Shown piece by piece: positions 32,827-41,116 of a stretch of DNA of 64,000 nt. The stretch lies in the NCBI RefSeq assembly GCF_900101545.1, contig NZ_FMZU01000014.1, positions 62,001 through 126,000 of the forward strand, in the 5' to 3' direction. A program made the translations under genes and the position numbers. The notes beneath the pieces are model-generated. The model saw only the letters and a list, made by a program, of their open reading frames with translations. It was not told the DNA's origin and did no database searches. The stretch comes from Variovorax sp. CF079. Its GTDB lineage: Bacteria > Pseudomonadota > Gammaproteobacteria > Burkholderiales > Burkholderiaceae_C. Every line of letters starts with the position of its first letter. Position 1 is the first letter of the stretch.

Positions 32827-33845
32827 GCACGACGCCGGCACCCATCGAGACCGAGGCGCTGGTCATCGGCGCCGGGCCGGTCGGGCTGTTCCAGGCCTTT
32901 CAGCTGGGCCTGCTCGAAATTCCCTGCCACATCGTCGATGCGCTGCCCTCCGCGGGCGGCCAGTGCGTGCAGCTCTACGGCGACAAGCCGATCTACGACA
33001 TTCCGGGCGTCCCGGCGACCAGCGGGCGCGGCCTGGCGGAATCGCTGCTGCAACAGGTGGCACCCCTCAAGCCGCAGTTCCATTTCGAGCAGCAGGTCGC
33101 GACGCTCGAGCGCCAGGCCGATCAGCGCCTGCTGCTGGGCACCACCGCCGGCACCACCTTCCTTGCGAAGACGGTCTTCATCGCCGCCGGCGTCGGCGCT
33201 TTCGTCGCCAAGCGCATCGCGCTCGAAGGCATCCAGCGCTTTGAAGGCACCAAGCTTTTCTATCACCCCGAGGCGCTGGAGCGCTTCGACGGCCAGGCCG
33301 TGGTGGTCAATGGCGGCGACGATGCCGCGCTGGCCACCGCCCTCGCGCTGATCGGCAAGGCCCGCCAGGTCACGTTGCTGCACCGGCGCGACGGCTTCCA
33401 GGCCGACGACGCGCTCGTGGCCCGCATGCGCGCACTGGTGGCCGAGGGCGCACTGAACTTCGCCGTGGGCCAGCCCGCGGCTTTCGACGGCCAGGTGCTG
33501 CAGATCACCACGCCCGACGACCGGACCGTGACGCTGCCGCTCGACGCCCTGATCGCCTGCCTCGGCATCTCGCCGCGGCTCGGCCCCATGGCCGACTGGG
33601 GCCTCGATCTCGTGCGCAAGCAGGTGCCGGTCGACACCGAGCGCTTCCAGACGCACGAGGCCGGCGTGTTCGCGGTCGGCGACATCAATACCTATCCGGG
33701 CAAGAAGAAGCTGATCGTCTGCGGTTTCCACGAGGCGACGCTGGCGGCCTGGGCCGCCACCGCGATCGTGTTTCCGGGCAAGGCCGTGCCGCTGCAGTAC
33801 ACCACCACCAGCACGCGGCTGCACCAGTTGCTCGGCGTGGGCTGA
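32823..33845 (+). CDS. Ferredoxin-NADP reductase, thioredoxin-reductase type (CTG start)
   Basis: 340-residue FAD flavoenzyme moving electrons between NADPH and ferredoxin. Seen: FAD loop VIGAGPVGLF (about 14-23), SAGGQCVQLYGDKPIYDIPG, NAD(P) loop VVNGGDDAALATALAL, and the C-terminal GDINTYPGKKKLIVCGFHEA. The conserved start has no ATG, GTG or TTG: the best candidate is CTG at 32823, 8 bp after GGGGAG and overlapping the ferredoxin stop (CTGA). A GTG some 13 codons earlier would add unmatched residues. Confidence 0.85.
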   Translation: MSTTPAPIETEALVIGAGPVGLFQAFQLGLLEIPCHIVDALPSAGGQCVQLYGDKPIYDIPGVPATSGRGLAESLLQQVAPLKPQFHFEQQVATLERQADQRLLLGTTAGTTFLAKTVFIAAGVGAFVAKRIALEGIQRFEGTKLFYHPEALERFDGQAVVVNGGDDAALATALALIGKARQVTLLHRRDGFQADDALVARMRALVAEGALNFAVGQPAAFDGQVLQITTPDDRTVTLPLDALIACLGISPRLGPMADWGLDLVRKQVPVDTERFQTHEAGVFAVGDINTYPGKKKLIVCGFHEATLAAWAATAIVFPGKAVPLQYTTTSTRLHQLLGVG

Positions 33846-33915
33846 ACAACAAAGCAACCACCCTGAACGAAGACTGAACGCCGCATTCACGCGTTCGACA
33901 CGAGACCGCCATACG

Positions 33916-34509
33916 ATGCCGGGCATGCTCGCGTTGAACACCGCACTGTTCCAGGCCATTGGCGCTGGCCACACCCCGAATGCCGAAATCATGTGGCTCG
34001 CATCCATCGTGGCCGAGGGCGCGTCCTGGCTTTGCGTCGCCCTCATGGGCTGGGTCGCCTGGCGCCGGCCCTCGCAGCGGGTCTATGCGATGGTGACGCT
34101 CGCCGCCGCGGCCGCGGCGGCCATGCTGGCCCACGCGCTGGCGGACGCCATCGCGATGCCGCGCCCCTTCATGGTGGGCCTGAGCCCGGCGCACATCGAA
34201 CATGGCGCGCGCGGCTCGCTGCCGAGTGCGCACGCCTCGGTGATGTTCACCATCGGGCTGCTGTTCTGCCTGCGGGCATCGCTTCGGAAGACCGGGCTGG
34301 CGGTCGTGGCGATCGCGGTCCTCACGGGCTGGGCGCGCATCTACGTGGGCGTGCATTTCCCGCTGGACATCGCTGCCGGCCTGCTGCTGGCCGGCGGGAT
34401 CGCTGCCGCGTTCTGGACGCTTCAGCAGCTCGCACGCCGCTTCGTCCTGCCGCTCATTCGCCACGACCACTCGGGCGCGAGGCAACTGTCGGCCGCCATC
34501 GACCACTGA
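33916..34509 (+). CDS. PAP2-family membrane phosphatase
   Basis: 197-residue inner-membrane phosphatase, about five or six spans. Seen: the three PAP2 signatures, a degenerate first one ending AMPRPF near residue 79, SLPSAHAS near 98, and RIYVGVHFPLD near 140 with the catalytic His. Substrates in the family are lipid or undecaprenyl diphosphates; an undecaprenyl role (BcrC-like) is plausible. It stands alone between the ferredoxin reductase gene and the TPP riboswitch. Confidence 0.85.
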   Translation: MPGMLALNTALFQAIGAGHTPNAEIMWLASIVAEGASWLCVALMGWVAWRRPSQRVYAMVTLAAAAAAAMLAHALADAIAMPRPFMVGLSPAHIEHGARGSLPSAHASVMFTIGLLFCLRASLRKTGLAVVAIAVLTGWARIYVGVHFPLDIAAGLLLAGGIAAAFWTLQQLARRFVLPLIRHDHSGARQLSAAIDH

Positions 34510-34599
34510 GGCGCCGCCCGGTCCGCGGCGACTTCACGTCGCCGTGTCGCACTCGGCCGGCGCACGGCTCTACAATCCGAACTGCTTCGCCAGCCTGAA

Positions 34600-34695
34600 G
34601 CAACGCTAGGGGTGCCGGCTCGCAACGCCTGTTGCAGCTTGGCTGAGAGAGTCCCTTTGAACCTGACTGAGGTAATCCTCGCGCAGGGAAGCTGG
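34600..34695 (+). ncRNA. TPP riboswitch (THI element)
   Basis: Conserved blocks in order: GGGGTGCC (34608), CTGAGAGAG (34642), CCCTTTGAACCTGA (34652) and GCAGGGAAGC (34682), the standard thiamin diphosphate aptamer. The stem P1 and helices fit by eye. Downstream GCCACG and CGTGGC (about 34706-34740) could form the expression platform. The first gene controlled is cytX at 34782, so thiamin would shut down pyrimidine import. Confidence 0.95.
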
Positions 34696-34781
34696 TCCGG
34701 CGACCGCCACGTTTTCTCGCGTGCCGGTCTTGCCGCCGTGGCCTCGCCCACCTGCCAAACACTTTGCGATGGAGCAAATGG

Positions 34782-36101
34782 ATGGCAACAACACCTGAAT
34801 CCAACGAGGCGCTGACGCCACTCGGCGACGCCACCCGCGTCTTCCACTGGCACGACCACATGGCGCTGTGGTTCAGCCTCGGCGTCGGCCTGCTGGTGAT
34901 GCAGGTCGGCGCCTACCTGGTGCCGGCGGTCGGCACGCGCGAGGCGGCGATCGCGATCGTGCTGGGGTCGTTGATCGGCGCCGGCCTGCTGGCCTGGACC
35001 GCCCGCCTCGGCTGCGAAAGCGGGCTGGCCAGCGCGGGCCTGATGCACGCCACCTACGGCAGCGCCTTCGCGCGCCTGCCGGTGGTGCTGAACATCGTGC
35101 AACTGATCGGCTGGACAACCTTCGAGATCGTGATCATGCGCGAGGGCACCCAAGCCATCGGCAAGCAGGCCTTCGGCTGGTCGCTGGAGGGCACGCTGGG
35201 CACCGTGCTGACCACGCTGCTGTGGGGCGCGGTGCTGCTCGCGCTGCTGGCCGGCTCGATGGTCAAGCTGGTGCGGCGCTTCGTGAGCCGCTTCGGGCTG
35301 CCGCTGGTGGTGCTCTCGCTGCTCTGGCTGAGCTGGCAATTCGCGACGCAGCTTCAGGCCAAGGGCCTGGAGGCCTTCTGGTCGCGCCCGGGCAACGGCA
35401 GCATGGGCATGTTCAGCGCGCTCGACCTGGTAATCGCGATGCCGGTTTCGTGGCTGCCGCTGGTGGCCGACTACGCGCGGCACGGCAGGCGCAGCGCGGG
35501 CGGGCTCGGCGGCGCTTTCGGCGGCACCTGGGTCGGCTACGCGCTCGCCAACATCTGGTGCTACGCGCTCGGCGTGATGGTGGTGAGCGTGGCGGAACCC
35601 GGCACCAACCTCGTGGCGGCGCTGCTGCTGGCGCAGGGCGGCCTGGTCGCGCTGGGCCTGATCCTGATCGACGAACTCGACAACGCGTATGGCGACGTCT
35701 ATTCGGGCTCGGTCTCGGCCCACAGCCTGCAGCCGCGCTGGAGCGTGCGGCGCTGGGGCCTGTGGCTCGCGGTCGCGTGCATCGCCTTCGCACTGGTGCT
35801 GCCGATGCATTCGCTCGAGCCCTTCCTGCTGCTCCTGAGCTCGGTGTTCGTGCCGCTCTACGGCGTGATCCTCGGACGGCTGGGTACGGGCGGCGCAGCG
35901 GTCGCGGTGGGCGCGCGCAAGATCGACTGGGTCGCGGCGCTGATCTGGATCGCGGGTATCGCCATCTACCACGCCTGCGCCAGATGGGCGCCTCAGTTCG
36001 GGTCGGCGCTGCCGACGCTCGCCCTCACCTTCGTGCTGGCATGGATCACGCGCCCGGCGACGGCAGACGGACCATCGGCACTGGCGCAAAGCCGTGGTTG
36101 A
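34782..36101 (+). CDS. cytX: Hydroxymethylpyrimidine permease CytX (cytosine permease family)
   Basis: 439-residue transporter of the NCS1/purine-cytosine permease family, about twelve spans. Seen: MALWFSLGVGLLVMQVGAYLVP early and VSWLPLVADYARHGR, a family hallmark. Control by the TPP riboswitch and linkage with thi genes indicate transport of the thiamin pyrimidine HMP. The ATG at 34782 has GGAG 7 bp upstream; a TTG six codons before is less likely. Its last 56 bp overlap the convergent thiD gene. Confidence 0.9.
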   Translation: MATTPESNEALTPLGDATRVFHWHDHMALWFSLGVGLLVMQVGAYLVPAVGTREAAIAIVLGSLIGAGLLAWTARLGCESGLASAGLMHATYGSAFARLPVVLNIVQLIGWTTFEIVIMREGTQAIGKQAFGWSLEGTLGTVLTTLLWGAVLLALLAGSMVKLVRRFVSRFGLPLVVLSLLWLSWQFATQLQAKGLEAFWSRPGNGSMGMFSALDLVIAMPVSWLPLVADYARHGRRSAGGLGGAFGGTWVGYALANIWCYALGVMVVSVAEPGTNLVAALLLAQGGLVALGLILIDELDNAYGDVYSGSVSAHSLQPRWSVRRWGLWLAVACIAFALVLPMHSLEPFLLLLSSVFVPLYGVILGRLGTGGAAVAVGARKIDWVAALIWIAGIAIYHACARWAPQFGSALPTLALTFVLAWITRPATADGPSALAQSRG

Positions 36102-36891
36102 GCGGACCGTGGCCGCCACCGATCTTCACATCCGCACCGGCCGCCATGGCGGCCACGACATAGCCGCGCGCGCGCTCCACGGCATCGGCCAGTTCGTAGC
36201 CCAGCGCGAGGTGTGCAGCGATGGCCGAGGACAGCGTGCAGCCCGTGCCGTGCAGGTTGCGGCTCGCAATGCGATCGGAAGACAGCCTCAGCCGCTCGCC
36301 GCTCGCCTCCGCCAGCAGATCGACGACATCGTCTCCCGGCAGGTGGCCGCCCTTGAGCAACACCGCGTGCGCGCCCAGCGCGAGCAGTTCGCTCGCGGCA
36401 TCGTCGAGCGCGTCGACGCCGTCGATGGCATGGCCGATCAGCAGGGCCGCCTCGTCGAGGTTGGGCGTGACCACGGTGGCGCGCGGGAACAGCTCGCGCA
36501 CCAGCACCTGCACGGTTTCTTCGGCAATCAGCCGGTCGCCGCTGGTGGCGACCATCACCGGGTCGAGCACCACCTTGGAAAGCCTGTAGTGATCGATGGC
36601 CCAGGCCACCACCTCCACCACCTCGGGCGCATGCAGCATGCCGAGCTTGACCGCGTCGACGCCGATGTCTTCGATCACGGCCTGGATCTGCGCCTTGAGG
36701 AAGGCCGGCGGCACGCCATGGATGCCCGACACGCCCATCGTGTTCTGCGCGGTGAGCGCGGTGATGGCCGTCATGCCGTAGCAGCCGAGCGCGCAGAAGG
36801 TCTTCAAATCGGCCTGGATGCCGGCGCCGCCGCCGCTGTCGGAACCGGCGATCGAGAGCACGCGGGCGTAACGAGAGAATGCTTGGGTCAT
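36046..36891 (-). CDS. thiD: HMP/HMP-phosphate kinase ThiD
   Basis: Phosphorylates hydroxymethylpyrimidine twice to HMP-PP. 281 residues. Seen: VLSIAGSDSGGGAGIQADLKTF at the start (split motif around GSDSGGGAGI), MTAITALTAQNT, the pocket KLGML, and the anion-hole NLHGTGCTLSSAIAA near the end. It lies on the opposite strand to the rest of the thi genes, 28 bp from divergent thiO and convergent with cytX. Confidence 0.94.
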   Translation of the reverse strand: MTQAFSRYARVLSIAGSDSGGGAGIQADLKTFCALGCYGMTAITALTAQNTMGVSGIHGVPPAFLKAQIQAVIEDIGVDAVKLGMLHAPEVVEVVAWAIDHYRLSKVVLDPVMVATSGDRLIAEETVQVLVRELFPRATVVTPNLDEAALLIGHAIDGVDALDDAASELLALGAHAVLLKGGHLPGDDVVDLLAEASGERLRLSSDRIASRNLHGTGCTLSSAIAAHLALGYELADAVERARGYVVAAMAAGADVKIGGGHGPLNHGFAPVPMVRLPSPGA

Positions 36892-36919
36892 GCCAGCAAG
36901 CTTACCGAATGATCTGCCT

Positions 36920-38032
36920 ATGAACGCTGCCACCCTTCCTTTCCGCTCCGCCGTCATCCTCGGCGCCGGGCTCATGGGCCGCCTGCTCGCGGTGACGCTG
37001 GCCCAGGCCGGCTGCAAGGTCGAGCTCTTCGACGCCGCCGGGCCGGAGGCCGACGGCGCGGCCGCGCGCGTCGCAGCCGCCATGCTGGCGCCGCTGGCCG
37101 AATCTGCGATCGCACCACCCTCGGTCGTGCGCATGGGCCACTACGCACTCAACCGCTGGCCGGTGCTGCTCGAATCGCTGGCGGCGCCCGTGTTCTTCCA
37201 GCGCGCAGGCACACTGGTGCTGTGGCACCGCCAGGATGCGCCCGAAGCCGCGCGGCTGGCGCGCATGCTGGCCCACACCGGCGAAGTGGTGCCCGAACTG
37301 CCTGCAATGAAGTCGCTCGATGCGGCTGGCATCGCCGCCTTGGAGCCCGCACTGGGCCAGCGCTTCGCGCACGGCCTGCTGCTGCCGGAAGAAGGCCAGC
37401 TCGACAACCGCGGACTGCTCGCCGCACTGCTCGCCACGCTGCAGGCCATGCCCAACGTGCAACTGCATTGGCAGGCACCGCGCAGCATCGACGACTTCGA
37501 CGCCGGAGAAACCGGCCAGCCCGAACGCGTCATCGACTGCCGCGGCCTCGGCGCCCGCCCGCAGTGGGGCGCCCTGCGCGGCGTGCGCGGCGAAGTCATC
37601 CGGGTGCATGCCCCCGAAGTCGCGCTGCAGCGACCGACGCGGCTGGTGCATCCGCGCTACCCGCTCTACATCGCACCCAAGCCCGGGCAGGTATTCGTGA
37701 TCGGCGGCACCGAGATCGAGTCCGACGACATGTCGCCGGCCAGCGTGCGTTCCACGCTCGAACTGCTGAGCGCCGCCTATTCGGTGCACAGCGGTTTTGC
37801 CGAAGCACGCATCCTCGAGATCGCGACCCAATGCCGGCCGACCCTGCCCGACAATCTGCCGGCCTTCCGTCAGCCGCGACCCGGCGTGATGCAGATCAAC
37901 GGCCTGTACCGCCACGGCTTCATGATCGCGCCGGCCATCCTTGACGTCGCGATGGAACTGCTCGCCACCGGCCATTCCGCGCTCGCGAGCCGTTTCGATC
38001 TGGCGCCCAGCCTGGAAACCGTCTTGCCATGA
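36920..38032 (+). CDS. thiO: FAD-dependent glycine oxidase ThiO
   Basis: Oxidises glycine to iminoglycine for thiazole synthesis. 370 residues. Seen: FAD loop VILGAGLMGRLLAV at about 11, RVAAAMLAPLAE, GLLLPEEGQLDNRGLL, and the C-terminal NGLYRHGFMIAPA. The ATG at 36920 was chosen at the conserved start; the frame opens 30 bp earlier inside the thiD leader. First gene of thiO-thiS-thiG-thiE; its stop overlaps thiS. Confidence 0.9.
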   Translation: MNAATLPFRSAVILGAGLMGRLLAVTLAQAGCKVELFDAAGPEADGAAARVAAAMLAPLAESAIAPPSVVRMGHYALNRWPVLLESLAAPVFFQRAGTLVLWHRQDAPEAARLARMLAHTGEVVPELPAMKSLDAAGIAALEPALGQRFAHGLLLPEEGQLDNRGLLAALLATLQAMPNVQLHWQAPRSIDDFDAGETGQPERVIDCRGLGARPQWGALRGVRGEVIRVHAPEVALQRPTRLVHPRYPLYIAPKPGQVFVIGGTEIESDDMSPASVRSTLELLSAAYSVHSGFAEARILEIATQCRPTLPDNLPAFRQPRPGVMQINGLYRHGFMIAPAILDVAMELLATGHSALASRFDLAPSLETVLP

Positions 38033-38226
38033 ACATCCTGATCAACGACACACCGCAGACGCTGCCGAGCGGCGCGACGCTGGCCGACGCGCTGGCCCTC
38101 ATCCACGCGACGCCGCCCTTCGCCGCCGCGGTGAATCGCCAGTTCGTGCCGCGTTCGAACTACGCGTCGCACGCCTTGCAACCCGATGACCGCATCGAAG
38201 TGATCCGCCCCGTGACAGGCGGCTGA
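38029..38226 (+). CDS. thiS: Sulfur carrier protein ThiS
   Basis: 65-residue ubiquitin-fold carrier that brings sulfur to ThiG as a thiocarboxylate. Seen: MNILINDTPQTLPSGATLADAL and the essential C-terminal PVTGG. Start overlaps the thiO stop (ATGA). Confidence 0.95.
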   Translation: MNILINDTPQTLPSGATLADALALIHATPPFAAAVNRQFVPRSNYASHALQPDDRIEVIRPVTGG

Positions 38227-38235
38227 GGTAAAGCC

Positions 38236-39054
38236 ATGACCACAACCCCATCCCACGACCCGCTGGTGCTCTACGGCCAGGCCTTCCAGAGCCGGATGCT
38301 GCTCGGCACCTCGCGCTACCCCTCGCCCGACGTGCTCGAAGCCGCCGTGCGGCGCGCGCAGCCGGCGATGCTGACCGCTTCGCTGCGCCGCCAGACGGCC
38401 ACGCCGAACGGCGCCGGCAGCGACAACGGCTTCTGGGAGCTGCTGCGGCGGCTCCAAGTGCCCGTGCTGCCCAATACGGCCGGCTGCCACAGCGTGCAGG
38501 AGGCGGTCGCGACCGCGCAGATGGCGCGCGAGCTCTTCGACACGCCGTGGATCAAGCTCGAGCTCATCGGCGACGACTACACGCTGCAGCCCGACACGCT
38601 GAATCTGGTCGATGCCGCATCGCAGCTGATCCGCGACGGCTTCCACGTCCTGCCCTACTGCACTGAAGACCTGGTGCTGTGCCGGCGGCTGGTCGACGTC
38701 GGCTGCCAGGCCGTGATGCCCTGGGCCGCGCCGATCGGCACCGGCCGCGGGCCCGTCAATCCCTATGCCTTGCAGGTGCTGCGCGAGCGGCTCAGCGTGC
38801 CGCTGCTGGTCGATGCCGGCCTCGGGCTGCCCTCGCATGCCTGCCAGGTGATGGAATGGGGCTACGACGGCGTGCTGCTCAACACCGCCGTCGCGCTCGC
38901 GCAGGATCCGGTCGCGATGGCCGGCGCCTTCGCCGATGCGGTGCAGGCCGGCCGCAGCGCCCACCTTGCGGGCGCGATGGCCGCACAGGAATCGGCACAG
39001 CCGAGCACGCCGGTGCTCGGCACGCCGTTCTGGCACCACGCTGCATCGCAGTGA
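38236..39054 (+). CDS. thiG: Thiazole synthase ThiG
   Basis: Builds the thiazole phosphate from DXP, iminoglycine and ThiS sulfur. 272 residues. Seen: RMLLGTSRYPSPDVL, LPNTAGCHSVQEAV, the Schiff-base Lys in WIKLELIGDD (Lys 107), and PWAAPIGTGRGPVNP, then DAGLGLPSHACQVMEWGYDGVLLNTA in two motifs. Ten bp after thiS. Confidence 0.95.
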   Translation: MTTTPSHDPLVLYGQAFQSRMLLGTSRYPSPDVLEAAVRRAQPAMLTASLRRQTATPNGAGSDNGFWELLRRLQVPVLPNTAGCHSVQEAVATAQMARELFDTPWIKLELIGDDYTLQPDTLNLVDAASQLIRDGFHVLPYCTEDLVLCRRLVDVGCQAVMPWAAPIGTGRGPVNPYALQVLRERLSVPLLVDAGLGLPSHACQVMEWGYDGVLLNTAVALAQDPVAMAGAFADAVQAGRSAHLAGAMAAQESAQPSTPVLGTPFWHHAASQ

Positions 39055-39061
39055 CCCCGTC

Positions 39062-39988
39062 ATGAGCAACACCACCGCCCCCCAAAACATCGCGCAGGCC
39101 ATCGTCGCGGCGCATGCGCCGCGCTTCGGCGAGACGGCCCAAGCGCCCGCGTCCTTCTCGTCCGACGACGCCGTCTATCGCGGCGCCAAGACGGCCTGCG
39201 CCGCACTCGGCTTCATCGAGGTCGATGCCGAATGCCTGGCCCGCGCCTGGCGGGCGCAAACGCAGCGCACGGGCAGCTTCGATGCGCATGCCTGGCCCGA
39301 ACTGCCGGCGGACTTCGGCATGCTGCCCTTTCCGCCTACCGAACGCCGCAATGCCTTCCCACCCTGTCCCCAGAAGCTGGGTCTCTATGCGGTGCTGCCC
39401 GACGCCGCCTGGGTCGGCCGCATGGCGCGCGCCGGCGTGCCGACGGTGCAACTGCGCTTCAAATCCGACGACACGGAAGCCATTGCGCGTGAAGTACACG
39501 CGGCCGTCGAAGCGGTGCGCGGCACCGGCGCCCTGCTCTTCATCAACGACCACTGGCGCGCCGCCATCGCGGCCAAGGCCTACGGCCTGCACCTGGGCCA
39601 GGAAGACCTGGACGCGCTGACGCCGCAGGAGCTGCAGACGATTCGCGCCTCCGGCCTGCGCCTGGGCATCAGCACCCATGGCTACGCAGAAATGCTGCGC
39701 GCCGATGCCGTGAGCCCGAGCTACATCGCGATGGGCGCGGTGTACCCGACCACCTTGAAGCAGATGGCGACCGCACCGCAGGGCGCGGCGCGGCTCGGCG
39801 CCTATGCGCGCCTGCTGCGCGGCTATTCGCAGGTGGGCATCGGCGGCATCGACGAAGCGCGCCTGCCCGACGTGCTGGCCACCGGCGTCGGCTCGGTCGC
39901 AGTGGTGCGCGCCCTGGTGGCCGACCCGGAGCCCGAGGCCGCCGCGGCGCGGCTGATGGCTGCTGTCGAAGGTGCTACCCGCCAATGA
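39062..39988 (+). CDS. thiE: Thiamin phosphate synthase ThiE with N-terminal extension
   Basis: Joins HMP-PP and thiazole phosphate. 308 residues, about 100 more than typical ThiE. Seen: the catalytic TIM barrel from LGLYAVLPD (about residue 102) through LRFKSDD, INDHWRAAIAAKAYGLHLGQEDL, GISTHGYAEM, AMGAVYPTTLK and VGIGGID. The first 100 residues (SDDAVYRGAKTACAALGF...) match no domain I know. The ATG at 39062 follows the thiG stop by 7 bp. Last gene before tRNA-Asn. Confidence 0.9.
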   Translation: MSNTTAPQNIAQAIVAAHAPRFGETAQAPASFSSDDAVYRGAKTACAALGFIEVDAECLARAWRAQTQRTGSFDAHAWPELPADFGMLPFPPTERRNAFPPCPQKLGLYAVLPDAAWVGRMARAGVPTVQLRFKSDDTEAIAREVHAAVEAVRGTGALLFINDHWRAAIAAKAYGLHLGQEDLDALTPQELQTIRASGLRLGISTHGYAEMLRADAVSPSYIAMGAVYPTTLKQMATAPQGAARLGAYARLLRGYSQVGIGGIDEARLPDVLATGVGSVAVVRALVADPEPEAAAARLMAAVEGATRQ

Positions 39989-40022
39989 AGTCACGAATCA
40001 CATGATCGAGCCCGGCCGGAAG

Positions 40023-40051
40023 GCCTCAAAAACCACGCTATAATTTGAGGC
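40023..40051 (+). promoter_or_regulatory. tRNA-Asn promoter within an inverted repeat
   Basis: A consensus TATAAT at 40039-40044 lies 11 bp before the tRNA gene. It is framed by GCCTCAAA (40023-40030) and TTTGAGGC (40044-40051), a perfect 8-bp inverted repeat. No good -35 hexamer is visible. The repeat may also act as a weak stop for the thi operon. Confidence 0.55.
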
Positions 40052-40055
40052 TTGT

Positions 40056-40131
40056 TCCTCGATAGCTCAGTCGGTAGAGCGCCGGACTGTTAATCCGTAG
40101 GTCCCTGGTTCGAGCCCAGGTCGAGGAGCCA
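40056..40131 (+). tRNA. tRNA-Asn (anticodon GTT)
   Basis: Full cloverleaf: acceptor arms TCCTCGA and TCGAGGA, D stem GCTC/GAGC, anticodon GTT at 40089-40091 in loop CTGTTAA, T arm CCTGG-TTCGAGC-CCAGG, discriminator G and encoded CCA at 40129-40131. 76 bases. One mismatch at the top of the anticodon stem. Confidence 0.98.
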
Positions 40132-40150
40132 CTACAAGCCGCATAGGCAC

Positions 40151-40190
40151 AAAGGCCCTGCTATCCAATCGGTAGCAGGGCCTTTCTCTT
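40151..40190 (+). terminator. Rho-independent terminator after tRNA-Asn
   Basis: Perfect 13-bp stem AAAGGCCCTGCTA / TAGCAGGGCCTTT (40151-40163, 40173-40185), 9-base loop, followed by a pyrimidine/T-rich run TCTCTTT. Confidence 0.9.
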
Positions 40191-40276
40191 TCGCGAATGG
40201 AAAATCGCCGCGCGTTGCGTGTGGTTGCTTCCTACAGATCGTGGTGGGCCATGGTCCATGGGCCATGCTTGCGCCA

Positions 40277-40468
40277 ATGAAGAACACCACCAACACTTCA
40301 TCCGAGCGGCGGAATTTCGCGATGTTTCAGGTGCGAGTGAGCGCTCGTGAAAAAGCGCTGTTCGCAGAGGCCGCCGCGGCCGCCCGCAAGTCGATGGCGA
40401 CTTGGGCGCGCGAGCACCTGGAAGCGGCCGCGGTTCGAGACTTGAGATCCGCGAGTCGACCCGGCTGA
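40277..40468 (+). CDS. Small ribbon-helix-helix-like protein
   Basis: 63 residues from ATG 40277 (an ATG 12 bp earlier is possible). Seen: MFQVRVSAREKALFAEAAAAARKS then MATWAREHLEAAAV, the strand-helix-helix pattern of CopG/MobC/DUF1778-type DNA-binding proteins. No toxin gene is recognised beside it. No clear ribosome site. Function unknown; a stray plasmid-type regulator is possible. Confidence 0.45.
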   Translation: MKNTTNTSSERRNFAMFQVRVSAREKALFAEAAAAARKSMATWAREHLEAAAVRDLRSASRPG

Positions 40469-40497
40469 TGCTCGAACGTTGTGGCAGCCGCTGGCTG

Positions 40498-40851
40498 CTA
40501 CTGCAAATCCGCCAGTCCCACGGGCCCACAGCCCGCGATGAAGCTGAGAAGATCGTCGCAAGCCGGCCCGTACTCGTGCGCATCCACCGCAGCGATCAGC
40601 TGAAGGCTGCTCGCGCGCACATGGCCGCTGCTGCCGCGGGTGAAACGGACGGCGATCTCCGGGTCGCGGCCATCGTTGCCGCGGTCGGACATGCAGACGA
40701 CCACCATCTGCCCGACGAGCGACGGATCGCCGCCACCCAGCACCAGCGCCAGGTCGCCGCGGCGAAACGGGCGCGGCGCGTGCGCCGGCCGGAAAGCCAT
40801 CGGCTTGTATGAGGCAATTTTGCGTACTTGCGCAATGTTCGGCAGAGCCAT
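40498..40851 (-). CDS. Hypothetical protein (117 residues)
   Basis: No family recognised. Seen: a central segment RRGDLALVLGGGDPSLVGQMVVV resembling an SH3-like beta barrel, then EIAVRFTRGSSGHVRASSLQLI, an acidic C-terminus with one Cys pair. Composition looks like real protein. Start at 40851 has AAGGA about 10 bp upstream. Alone and read opposite to its neighbours. Confidence 0.5.
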   Translation of the reverse strand: MALPNIAQVRKIASYKPMAFRPAHAPRPFRRGDLALVLGGGDPSLVGQMVVVCMSDRGNDGRDPEIAVRFTRGSSGHVRASSLQLIAAVDAHEYGPACDDLLSFIAGCGPVGLADLQ

Positions 40852-41116
40852 GGTGGTACAGATCCTTTGTAGCGATTGCGTGTTGCGATCGGACAGTCAC
40901 GATGGTGTCTCACTACCGTGTTCAGCGCCTTCTTTTGCCCCAAATAAAGGCACACGATGTGCATTCCGTCCTGCCGGCCCAGAGGGGGCGAGTTTGGACT
41001 GTTCTGGCCGCGCCGGATGTCAGCCGGATTCCCGCACTTGATCGCGGCCACGTCCGGCGCTCGCCAACGCGCGCCGCGCGACACTGGGGCCACACACAGA
41101 CTCAGGAGACGCGCAA
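40852..41116. other. Non-coding gap between small unknown genes
   Basis: No convincing gene. It contains a short hairpin GCACA-CGA-TGTGC (40950-40962) and presumably promoters for the leftward 117-residue gene and the DUF3606 gene. An open frame crosses it but is rich in Trp, Cys and Arg and lacks a ribosome site. Confidence 0.5.
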
